From Linnemannia schmuckeri (taxonomy: Eukaryota; Mortierellomycota; Mortierellomycetes; Mortierellales; Mortierellaceae), in the NCBI GenBank assembly GCA_029449235.1, contig JANATG010000002.1, positions 1,674,001 through 1,738,000 of the forward strand: 64,000 nt of DNA, read 5' to 3'. Each line of letters opens with the position of its first letter. The first letter of the stretch is position 1. Positions 36,301 through 45,251 of this stretch are shown piece by piece. Made by a program: the position numbers and the translations under genes. Under the pieces are notes generated by a model. It had not been told where the DNA came from and did not search any database. It saw only the letters and a list, made by a program, of their open reading frames with translations.

Positions 36301-36695
36301 AGGCCAAAGTTGCCGAGGAGGATGCTGCCCGCGTTGCTGCTGAAGTTAAGGCCGCCGAGGACCAGGTTGCTGCTGAGCTCAAGGCTGCTGACGAGAAGGC
36401 TGCTGCTGAGAAGGCTGCTGCTGAGATCAAGGTTGACGAGGCTGTCGCCGCCCCTGTTTCCGTTGTCGCCGCTGTCGAGGAGGCTTCATCATCAACCCCC
36501 CCTGTCGCAGAGGAGAAGAAGGCCGATGTCCCAGAGGTCACCGCCATCCCAAGCTTGAAGCCTGCAGAGGAAATCAAGACTGCTGCTGCTGAGCCACCCG
36601 TCGCTGCCGCTTCCGCACCCGTCGCAACACCAAGCCTCAAGAAGGAGAAGACTAAGAAGGAGAAGAAGGACGGCAAGGCCTGCTTGATCATGTAA
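33369..36695 (+). CDS. Long Ala/Glu/Lys/Arg helix protein with C-terminal CaaX box
   Basis: Exon 1 (33369-33384, MSDIT) and exon 2 (34657-36695) join in phase to give MSDITEQTVVVPTTEV and 684 aa. Residues ~50-600 are a continuous charged helix of AAEEKAAAEAKAAEEEAARI-type units, including four tandem EEKRIA hexamers (about 34847-34925) and larger DNA duplications. The composition predicts a stable single alpha-helix or coiled coil about 80-90 nm long. The last ~85 residues are Pro/Ala/Val-rich and end in KKEKTKKEKKDGKACLIM: a polybasic patch plus a CaaX box with X = Met. Such ends are farnesylated and hold proteins on the plasma or internal membrane. I do not know a named family. The second exon is open in all three plus frames and also antisense because of its GCN/GAG codon repetition; the splice phase and CaaX end pick this frame. 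Confidence 0.8.
33385..34656 (+). other. 1.27-kb first intron of the CaaX helix gene
   Basis: GTATGT donor at 33385 and AATTAG acceptor ending at 34656. It is the longest intron in the window, several times the typical 50-250 nt. Open frames within it (including one of 232 codons on the minus strand) show no recognisable protein. Confidence 0.7.
34847..36440 (+). repeat. Coding tandem repeats (Ala/Glu/Lys helix units)
   Basis: Degenerate tandem units encoding AAEEKAAAEAKAAEE-like blocks. The 5' part has four near-identical 18-bp GAGGAGAAGCGCATTGCT copies. Two larger recent duplications are visible: about 123 bp (units starting near 35216 and 35340) and about 147 bp (units starting near 35587 and 35734). 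Length variation between strains is likely. Confidence 0.85.
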
Positions 36696-37481
36696 AATCA
36701 CCCGCAGTTTCGTATTCTTTTTTTTTTTTTTTTGTTTTCGTTTTCTTGTTTTTGTTTTATTATTTTGTAACGATTTTTTATGACCATATTCGTACATGGT
36801 CGCCTCAACAACTCCACCACCACATACTATTCACAGCACCCTCTGGCGACCGTTACACTACACCCCTTCTTCCAAAAAAAAGAAGAGTTATGGGAGCTAT
36901 CTTTTAATCCATTTTGTTTCCTAATTCCCACTTGCTTTTTGAAAAGCAAATACCCAAAGAGCACCACACATATATATTTTTCCCTTCCGAATAAAAAGAA
37001 AGAAGATAGTTGTCCCACCCATGTGAAGCTCCCCCATGGCTGTCGTGTGAAACAGCGGCGTTCACCATGACTGGAATCTTGCCTGAAGCGAGAGAATGTT
37101 TCCCTTATGAGTGGATCCAATGGAGACAGGTCCTTGAGTAGGTAGTGTGTGTAGCGTTCTGTATGCCCGAACCTGTTTAAAAGGTTCAGGTTCAGGCACG
37201 GAAAAAACGTCACCGAATGAGAGATCGGAGCTCAGGACTAAGTCAATTCAGGTTGGATTGATATGTGATGGTATGGGCTGAAGTGGAGTAATGTGAAATA
37301 CAAACGTACAGGGCGCTTGTGTTAATAGAAAAAAAAGGAAAAGCCGCACGGGGGATTGACGCCGGTACATATTTCTGTCTCCTTCGCTGTCGTCATTTTT
37401 CTTCTTTCTTCTTTTCTTCACTTCCCTCCTTCACACCTCTCCTCGACCCTTTCACACCCCCGACGCATTCTAGCACTCGAC
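36696..37481. other. Intergenic region, CaaX helix gene to CWH43
   Basis: Presumed 3' UTR with T-runs near 36720 and the promoter of CWH43. The final 120 bp before the CWH43 start are C/T-rich. No gene found. Confidence 0.5.
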
Positions 37482-40400
37482 ATGGCCCTCGTCGCAGACA
37501 AGAAGGGCCTGGTCCTCGCAAGGGTAAGTCCTCCATGGCCATCGCCATGTGGATACAAATACGTTAACGCGACTTCGTCGCCTTCCTTGGAACACCAGGA
37601 GACTGCGAGTGGGACAAGAGTCTATTTTCTTTTGTCACTTGTTGGCAACGCAACTCATTCGCCCCATTCAACGCGCGCCTGAGAAAATAAAAACCTGATT
37701 TCTTCCGTGTTTGCCTTTTTGACTCTTGAATAGATTCCAGGAACCTCAGTTCCCTTGGCCCACACCATTTTTGGCGCGTGTAAGTCTTCTTGTCATGTCT
37801 TTGTTCAGGAAGCGAGCCGACACTGTTGGCCCTGTCCGCGGCAAACACTCAACCACGACCCATGAGAGCATGACTGTTCACATTCACTTTATTTTTTTGA
37901 TTTGGGCTTCAAGGATTTGTAATGGCAAGGCAGGAGGGAGAAGTTTTATTCTTCAACAATTCGTCCGGGTTGGTTATAGGCGGCTGCGGAGTGAGCGGAA
38001 GGGACCGATAGCGACGGGGTTGTAAGAGTTGAAGTCAGTGAATATGGGGTAAGAGTGTGAGTGGGCAGTGGGAGTGTGAGTAGGAATAGGTGTGGGTGTA
38101 TGTGCGCAAAACTGGTTCTTGCGCTGCTCTCTATTTTTTTTTCTAGTTATTTCCTTTTCTCGACAGACAGCCTGCTTGTGTGTGTTTTTTCTGGGTTGTT
38201 CAGTCAATCGGGACAATGGATATCCCCTTCCCTTCCCTTTCCATTTCCCTTTCCCGCTGCTGCTTCACTTTTTGCGCCTTGGACATGGCCCCTCTCTCTG
38301 CACGCAGGCACAGGGACCAGGTCGTCATCGCTCTTTTATTTTCTACTCTGTCCCATGTGCCGAAATCACTGCAAAAAAAAGAGAGCCGTCACTCGATCCG
38401 ACCCTGCCCACTAACTCTATTGAATTGCTTGCTTTTTATAATTGAATGAATTCCTCTCTCGTCTTGACCCGGGACCTATTTTAGCCGCCTTCATTCTCGC
38501 CTTCATCATCGGATGCTACGGCCACTACTACAAGATTGTCAAGAATGGCGTCGCCGGTTATCCTGATGTATGTGTTTTCTACGTGCAAAAAAGAGGCGCA
38601 AAAATGAGGGATATTCAAAAACAAATGCCATAACACAATGTCCTCACCATCACCCACTTGTTGCACATCCTAGGAATGGTTCCCCAGTGTCAGCGCCACT
38701 ACAGGAGACTGGTACCCTGAGCGCAACATCTGCCAGATCTTCATTGCCTTGACCTCTGGTAAAAACAAAGAGGAAACTCGTTTAGATGGAAACCAAGGAT
38801 GCCGTTATCGCCCTCAAGACACTGAAATGGCGCTAACTTGAAGTTTCTTTTGTTTAGGTCCTCGTTTGGTGTTGTGCTTCCTCTGGTACTTGTTGACTGT
38901 CCGTAATGTCCCCGCCGACGGCTCTAAGGGCTTTGCCAAGTTCCTCTTGACCAACGACATTATCAGGACAGTTGCCTGTGGTGGTTGGGTCTACATCACC
39001 TCCTCGGATGACCACGACATCCACGATATCGCCATGATTATTTACTTGCTCTGCACCATTCCTCACGTTGTCGGCACCATCAAGACCGCTCCTCAGAACC
39101 CCAAGGCCCAGCAGTACAGAAAGTTGTTTGCCTACACTTTCTTTGGAGCTTTGATCCCCATGGTCCACTTTTTCATCCAGCACAATGTCCACCGAATTCC
39201 TGGAGGTAAGGGAGTCAGTCTTCATATTCGCACGATCTATTCAGCCCTTTGGTGATACCATACACAAAAGTAAGGAAAAAGGAGAGAGAGAGGAACAAAA
39301 TGTTTACCAGGTCGTACTTTTTTTTTTCTCTCCCCTTGAAAATCTTAGCTTACACCTACTATGCCTTCTTTGAGTGGTCCCTGATCATCTCGGACCTTGC
39401 CTTTGATGCCGTCTGCCTAATCGACTATGAAACTTTCGAGTTCCGTGTAGTTGACATTGGCATGAAAGGCAAGCGGGACGGCAACAGCAGCGCCTTGAAT
39501 GACCTCAAGACCTACGGAGGAAGCGAAAAGGGTGTCGGAGCTGCCATCGGAGGCATCAAGCCCTTTGAGGTCATCTCCTTTGCCGCCGATATCTACCTTG
39601 GTATGATTCAATCGCCTATCCTCAATATCGTTTACCATGCTGCGCTATTTTTTTCCTTGTAAAAAAAAGAAAAGCTTACTGACACTTTTTACTCCTTCCA
39701 ATAATACAGGCTTTATTTTCTGGTCGATGTTGACTTCGTTGCCACTCATGATCTGGTACTTCCCCCTCTGGCACATGGGTATTTCGGGATACGAGGCTTT
39801 CCTCTTCTGCAACGTCACTGCTGGGCTTTTGGGCTTGAACTTCCTCCGTCGTGGAATTGAGCGCTTCAAGGGCTTTGTTCATTTGCTTTCCTTGGTCGGA
39901 GTTCTCTCCTACAAGATTGCTGACCCAGCCCACCGCCTTATGGCTGTTGCCGCTGGTGTGTCACTCTCCCTCCTCACCTGGGGCGCCACCTTCTTTGGCC
40001 AGCGCCATCAAAACGGACGTGCCGAGCGTGGTGTCTTGACCTTGGCCTTGGGTCTTATCCTTCACAACGTCGTCAAGCAGGCCTGGTGGGCCAACAACCC
40101 CATCTGGCCCATCATGAATGAGAACACCGGTGGGCAGAACATGATCGGATTGGTCTTGGGTGTCCTCGCTGCCGTTCAGGTCATGCTGCGCAAGGAGCCC
40201 GGTTCGGACGAGCCTCAGACCATCGAGAGCCACAAGAAGGGCGAGAGCTGGCTGTTGGCCGCTATTGGTGGTGGAGGATACCTCTTCTGCCTTCATTCCA
40301 TGTTTACCGACTCGACTACTATCAGTCGTTGGTCTCTTGGTGGATATCCCAACACTGGTCCTCAGCCCGTTCCCGGTGGATTGATGGTGATTGCTGCTAT

Positions 40401-41775
40401 GGCCATGGGTCTCACTCTTTCTTCGAAGCGCCGCTGGGTCACTTCCTTGATCTGGTGGACTGTTGGAGCAGCTGGTCTCGCTGTCCTCCACTTTAACGAA
40501 GGCGACGTTGGATTTGCTGGAGGAATCGTCTTCACTGTCTACGCCCTGTCGCTCTTCCCAGCCCTCTTCCGTTCGTTGTCTCGCCAGCCCCCAGGTCGCA
40601 CTTTCTTATTGGCTATGCTCGTCTACAACTTTTTGGCCTTGGCCCACGTGTGGGTTGTCGCCTACGCCTTTGTCCCCGGCGGCGAGGTCATGAGAGAGCG
40701 CACTGACTATGTCTTGATCGCCATGCAGACCTGCTTGTTGCTCGGAATCTTCAATTCGAACTCCTCCGCCTGGACCGTAATCTCCGAGGCCAAGGCTCGT
40801 TCATCTTTTAACGCTGCGCGTGTCTATGCCAAGCTCTCCTTGATCGGTTTGGTCCTCGCCTCTATTGGTATCTGCTATAACCGTCTTCCCAAGTCGACCC
40901 CTCAACCGTACCACCCCGAGCACAAGCTCATTACTGCCGGTATCTGGACCATCCACTTTGCTATTGACAACGACATGTACAACAGTGAGCTTCGTATGCG
41001 CGATGCTATCAGGGATTTGGAGCTTGATGTCATTGGACTCTTGGAGTCTGACTTGCAGAGAATCATCATGGGCAACCGCGACTTGACTCAGTTCTTGGCC
41101 GAGGACCTTAACATGTATGCCGACTATGGTCCAGGCCCAACTAAGCACACCTGGGGATGCACCATGCTCTCCAAGTTCCCTATTAAGCGCTCAACCCACC
41201 ACCTTTTGCCTTCGCCTAAGGGTGAACTTGCTTGCGCCATCCATGCTACCTTAGATGTCTATGGCAAGGAGGTCGATGTCATTGTCTCGCACAATGGGCA
41301 GGAGGAGGATCTTCTGGATCGTCAGTTGCAGACTACCGAGCTGGGTCGTATCATGCGCGAGTCTGACAACCCATTCCTTTTCCTGGGCTACGTTGTTACC
41401 ACGCCTGGCAAGGGACAGGAGATCTACGAGATGCTGATGGATGGAGGCCACGTTCACGATATCGAGGTTTCGGACTGGGATCGCTGGTGCCAGTACCTTG
41501 CCTTCCGTGGCGTTAAGCGTACTGGTTACGCACGTATCTCCCATGGAGGCATTACTGATACCGAGATTCAGGTCGGCAAGTACCAGCTCTTGGAGGACCA
41601 CCCCACCTCCTGGGACCGTTCTCAGTCGATCGAAGACTTTAAGAAGGAGGAGACATATGCCCAGATCTCGGAACACCAAGTGCCCGAGGGTCTTCGATTC
41701 CCCTCCATGTTCTATGGCGAAGGAGTACGCAAGCACCGCTTCCATGTCTTTGACCGCCCTTACTACTATGCATAA
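37482..41775 (+). CDS. CWH43: CWH43, GPI-anchor ceramide remodelling protein
   Basis: Seven exons: 37482-37523, 37734-37779, 38485-38567, 38674-38758, 38858-39205, 39349-39600 and 39710-41775; 973 aa, close to yeast Cwh43 (953 aa). The N-terminal third is a PGAP2/Frag1/DRAM/Sfk1-like membrane domain, with CYGHYYKIVKNGVAGYPDEW (split by an intron), FPSVSATTGDWYPERN and FFQHNVHRIPGA-like text. The middle is the many-helix PGAP2IP-like region (GFIFWSMLTSLPLMIWYFPL, VVKQAWWANNPIWPIMNENT). The last ~270 residues are an endonuclease/exonuclease/phosphatase-like fold (DVIGLLESDLQRIIMGNRDL, HTWGCTMLSKFPI, VDVIVSHNGQEEDLLDRQLQ). In yeast the protein exchanges the GPI lipid for ceramide in the ER. Intron 2 is long (about 705 nt), but the protein is continuous across it (TIFGA-S-AFILAFIIGC). 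Confidence 0.95.
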
Positions 41776-42726
41776 GTCAGCCTCATTCCATTTTCTTCAC
41801 TTTTTCTTGTTGTTTGTAGTTTTGTTGTTGTGTTTTTTTTGTAATATGCCGCTGAGTCCCTAAGCAGGATAGGCAATTGAGGTGTCATCGTTAATTAGAC
41901 CGTTTGCTTGTTTTTTTTTTTTTTTCCTCCAGTGCCCAACTCATTAAAAAAAATTGAATACCACTGTATCTATATATCTTTTGCTCATTTCTATCGAACT
42001 GTGATTGGTAGTAAGTAAAACGAAACAAACATAGCGACAGCGTGATTACAGACACTTAGCCTGAAAGATAAAGGATATACGCTGGAATATGTACTGAGAT
42101 GCGAATAAACCATCGTACAAACTTGGAAGCGCACAATTAAGCCTGCAACAGCTTTCCTCCATCGTCCAGGAGGCCAGCATACGCTGATTGGAACGCGCAC
42201 TCTACCTCAAGCAAAAATGTGAAGAAAAACAAAATCTTTTTGATTTTGTTTAACGGTATGAAGGAATCTTGTCTTGCGGATGCCATCAGATACGAATGTT
42301 GTCCACTGAAAAGAAACCACAGGCGCGATGTATCAATAATGAGTCGGCAGACTGTACTTGAACGCGAGATCAACGGGCGACTGAGTCTTTAAAAGTTCTT
42401 CTCTTCATTCGAGAGTGCGCTAATATGAATGTGGGCTTGACCGGAACGTATGCGCTCCTGACAGCGCTTCATAGAAACAAGGAGCAAAAAAAAAAGAAAA
42501 TGTAACTGGCGACCGCTGACACTAATGTACAAGGATGTCCAGTGTATAAAAATAGTGCCATTGCGACGCGACATGCCTTCTCTTCTAAGCAATCACAAAT
42601 AAAAACATAAAAAAGAAGAGCTCGTTTGTTGCACTATTTCAAGGCACAAAGCCAAGTGTTGCATCATCAGGAGAGATGCTCGCGGTTATCTTCATAGCTC
42701 AGAAAATATCAAGGATATGATACGTT
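41776..42726. other. Intergenic region, CWH43 to tRNA
   Basis: 3' UTR of CWH43 with T-runs near 41911, followed by unremarkable sequence up to the tRNA. No gene or repeat recognised. Confidence 0.5.
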
Positions 42727-42796
42727 GCGTGGTCCGGGAATCGAACCCGGGTCTACCGCGTGGCAGGCGGTAATTATACCACTAAACCAACCACGC
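42727..42796 (-). tRNA. tRNA-Gly (GCC)
   Basis: Read on the minus strand it begins GCGTGGTTGGTTTAGTGG, with a seven-base acceptor stem pairing GCGTGGT with ACCACGC. It has the D-arm A box, anticodon loop CTGCCAC (anticodon GCC, complement of 42762-42764) and T-arm GGGTTCGATTCCC. It has no intron. Length 70 nt is normal for tRNA-Gly. Confidence 0.96.
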
Positions 42797-42914
42797 CGTC
42801 TTATTTACTTGATAATATATGATTTCTTCGGAGCTATTTGTTTAATTATACAATTTCATATTAGCAGCACGTGGAAAGTCATGTGACTTCAGAACCTCCT
42901 TCTAGTACCAATGG

Positions 42915-43293
42915 TCTCTTCCCTGTTACTGCCCGTGTGGCGCTTCGCTAGCCACACATAAGGATCGAACCTGCCCTGGAGCGACCAAGGAACCATGCAC
43001 AGCTGATGAGCGGCTGTTGGATAGTCTGTTGGGAAAGAGGAAGTTGTCACTGATGGAGAGGATGGGAAGAATCCCCCTCATTCGTATCTAGTTTTATTTT
43101 GTCTTCCGTTTTTGCTGTGAAGAGCAGCGACAATTGTTGCGCAGAGCCAGGCTCCGGGTCGGACTGTGACTGGCGGATGGTGTACTGAAGAATTTGGTCT
43201 GTAGTCCCCTTTACTTCCAAATGCCTCCTTTGTACTGTTTGTCAGAGAAATAAAATTGTGTACAAAAAAAAAAAAAAAATCTCTTCCCTGTTA
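42915..43293 (+). mobile_element. Retroposed element (SINE-like or retrocopy) with target-site duplication
   Basis: Two identical 14-bp copies of TCTCTTCCCTGTTA (42915-42928 and 43280-43293) flank a 351-bp insert (42929-43279) whose 3' end is a run of 16 A. This is the signature of target-primed reverse transcription by a LINE-type machinery. Near the 5' end are a perfect 7-bp stem (GTGTGGC 42935-42941 with GCCACAC 42951-42957) and GATCGAACC at 42963-42971, which fits the pol III B-box consensus GWTCRANNC. That suggests a degraded tRNA-derived SINE head. Against a pure pol III origin, an AATAAA lies about 10 nt before the A-tail. The insert has no long open frame. It sits only ~120 bp from the tRNA-Gly gene, a likely landing zone. 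Confidence 0.8.
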
Positions 43294-43770
43294 ACTGTTT
43301 TTTCCCGGTTTAGATGTAACCATGGTACTTTTTTCGAAATATTTATTTTTTTAATAAAAAAAAAAAAAAAAAAAGGGAGTCACTCCTGTAGGTGAGGAGT
43401 GTAAGTTTACTGCACGCACTCTCACGACACAATAAATTTCTGACAAACAAAAAAGGTCCCTTTTACTGGAGAAATAAATTGCGTACAAAAAAAATCAAAG
43501 GTCTCCCTTTTCAGCAGAAAAAAGAGTTTTTAGGATTCCCGCCTTTTCTTAACGAAGATGGTCAAGAGCAAGGACAAAAGCACGCGACAAAGGCAAGGAC
43601 GAAAAAAAAAAAAAAAAAAAAGAGAAGTGGTTTATTTACTGCAGAGTTAGCGTTACTTTTCTCATTTCAACTTGCGATGAGACAGCGTAAAAAGAAGGAA
43701 GAAAGGAACGAAGGAAGAAAGGAACGAAGGAAGAATGTGTGGTGAACGAATAAATCAAGGCGCTCTATGC
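43294..43770. other. Poly(A)-rich region downstream of the retroelement
   Basis: Contains A-runs of about 20 near 43357 and 43601, the truncated retroelement copy and a duplicated 15-16-bp GGAAGAAAGGAACGAA unit near 43700-43735. AAATAAAC on the minus strand near 43629-43636 could be the polyadenylation signal of the HMG gene. No gene seen. Confidence 0.5.
43455..43494 (+). repeat. Partial second copy of the retroelement 3' end
   Basis: The stretch GTCCCTTTTACT then GAGAAATAAATTGCGTAC plus 8 A matches 43204-43279 of the element above (GTCCCCTTTACT … GAGAAATAAAATTGTGTAC plus 16 A), with about 20 nt missing in the middle. It looks like a 3'-truncated, older copy of the same family. Confidence 0.6.
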
Positions 43771-45251
43771 TTAGGGGTTGGCTGCGAGGTAGGCTGCGCG
43801 TTCAGCCTTGTATTTCTCGTTGGCCTCGCGTGCAAGCTCGGTGTAACGGGACTTTTCATGCTCGGGAGCCTTGCTCCAGCTTTCTGCAATGGCCTTGGCC
43901 TGTTCCTTGATGGGGAGGCTGGCAAACTTGCCGGTGGTGCGCTGATCCTGTGCATAGCGGAAGAACGAGCTCAAAGGACGCTTGGGTGCGTTGGGATCCT
44001 TGAGTGAGGGAAGTCCACGCTTGCCGGCGGCACGGAGGGCCTGACGACGAGCATTCTCGATCTTGAACTCCTCAGGCGTCAACTCTTCCAGACGCTTGCT
44101 CGTGTTCTTCTTGAATTCAATTAAGTTCGCATTGTACTTGTCCTTGTAGACCTGCAAAGAAAAAAAATCAGGTCATTGAAATGGCATGGTCAGAATAATC
44201 ACATAACCTGTTCCTAGTTTCGCTAGCAATAGCAAAAAAAAATGCGCTGATTTGATTCTCTGCAAAACATGACTGGTACCTGCTTCTGGGCATCGGAAAG
44301 TTGCTTCCACTGAGCAGATGCGATAACAGTCTCGGTGGTGGGGACGACAGCCTTTCCCGATGCCCTGACCTTGTCCAAGTGCTCAACAAAAAAGAGACCC
44401 CATGCAGTGCTGGGACGCTTGGGCATAGAGAGAGCCTCAACTACATCGAGTATTTATTGTTGAGGCAGCAGTATTAAGTTCCAGTTAGAATGATGCGGTT
44501 TTCTGGTTTGTTGAACAGTATTTCAGCCTCTATTCAGGGGCTGGAGATTGTTGCATTATCCTGATTGATTGTTGATATACTGCTCCTGTCAGGTGTTGCC
44601 TCTTATCCAAGTGCCGTTTGTCTCCCGTTTGTCTCCAATGCTCGCAACTTGCCTCTTCCTGCCTCTTTCCCTATTGTTGTTTTTCCTTGCGAAATAATCG
44701 CGCGAAGCAAAAAAAAATAAAGAACAACTCCGGAAAATGCTACTGTGACACCTTAACCTCACGCGCTCAAAAAAAGGTGATTCCTGCATCATAATAACAA
44801 CAAGAGATTCTGATCCTCAATGCCAAATAGGGCTTCTCTGATCCTTGATCCTCATGCCTGCTGGTCTACTCGCTCCTGCATCCTTCTCGTCGTCTGAGTG
44901 ACCGGCGCTATGAACTGTAGTATTGTCGTTTTACTGATTCTCCCTAAACGACGATGGCTCAAGAGACGATTGCCAAACAGCGAATCACGCGGTGGTTGAG
45001 AAAAAGGCTTGTCGGGTTATACCTTTCTTGGGTTTGACCGGGGCAACCTTCTTTGTCTTCGGCTTAGGAGAAGATTCCTTCTTGGTGGCCTTGCCCTTGG
45101 TGGAGGCAGCCTTGGTGGAGGTAGTGGAGGACGCCTTCTTGGTCCTGGTCTTGGTTGTTGCCGAGGCAGCGGCGGCCTTGACAGACATGGCACGCACGGG
45201 CTGAGCGGCCGAGAGAGTGAGCGCAGAGCGGAAGGCTGAGAGACTGAACAT
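43771..45251 (-). CDS. Mitochondrial two-HMG-box DNA-packaging protein (Abf2/TFAM-like)
   Basis: Minus-strand exons 45023-45251, 44280-44440 and 43771-44151; 256 aa, phases consistent. The N-terminus (MFSLSAFRSALTLSAAQPVR) is a mitochondrial presequence, followed by an Ala/Thr/Lys/Ser-rich basic linker. HMG box A starts at ~82 (MPKRPSTAWGLFFVEHL) and box B at ~182 (DPNAPKRPLSSFFRYAQDQR) and runs to the C-terminus. This order matches Abf2 and TFAM, which bend and compact mitochondrial DNA. The long basic linker, with Lys-Pro repeats ahead of box A, is larger than in yeast Abf2. Intron 1 is 582 nt. A role in mitochondrial nucleoids is inferred from architecture. Confidence 0.88.

Noticed and set aside
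34735..36558. 607-codon Leu/Arg/Pro-rich frame in another plus frame
   Set aside because: Same repeat-driven openness. The splice phase from exon 1 and the clean C-terminal CaaX end fit only the AAEEK frame.
34649..36691. 680-codon antisense open frame rich in Ala/Ser over the helix gene
   Set aside because: It is the mirror of the GCN/GAG repeat: codons such as CTC/AGC/GCC never form stops on the reverse strand. It lacks splice logic and a plausible product.
42929..43120. Considered a spliceosomal or other small structural RNA because of the strong hairpin
   Set aside because: None of the U1, U2, U4, U5 or U6 signature sequences are present, and the flanking target duplications and A-tail show a retroposed insert.
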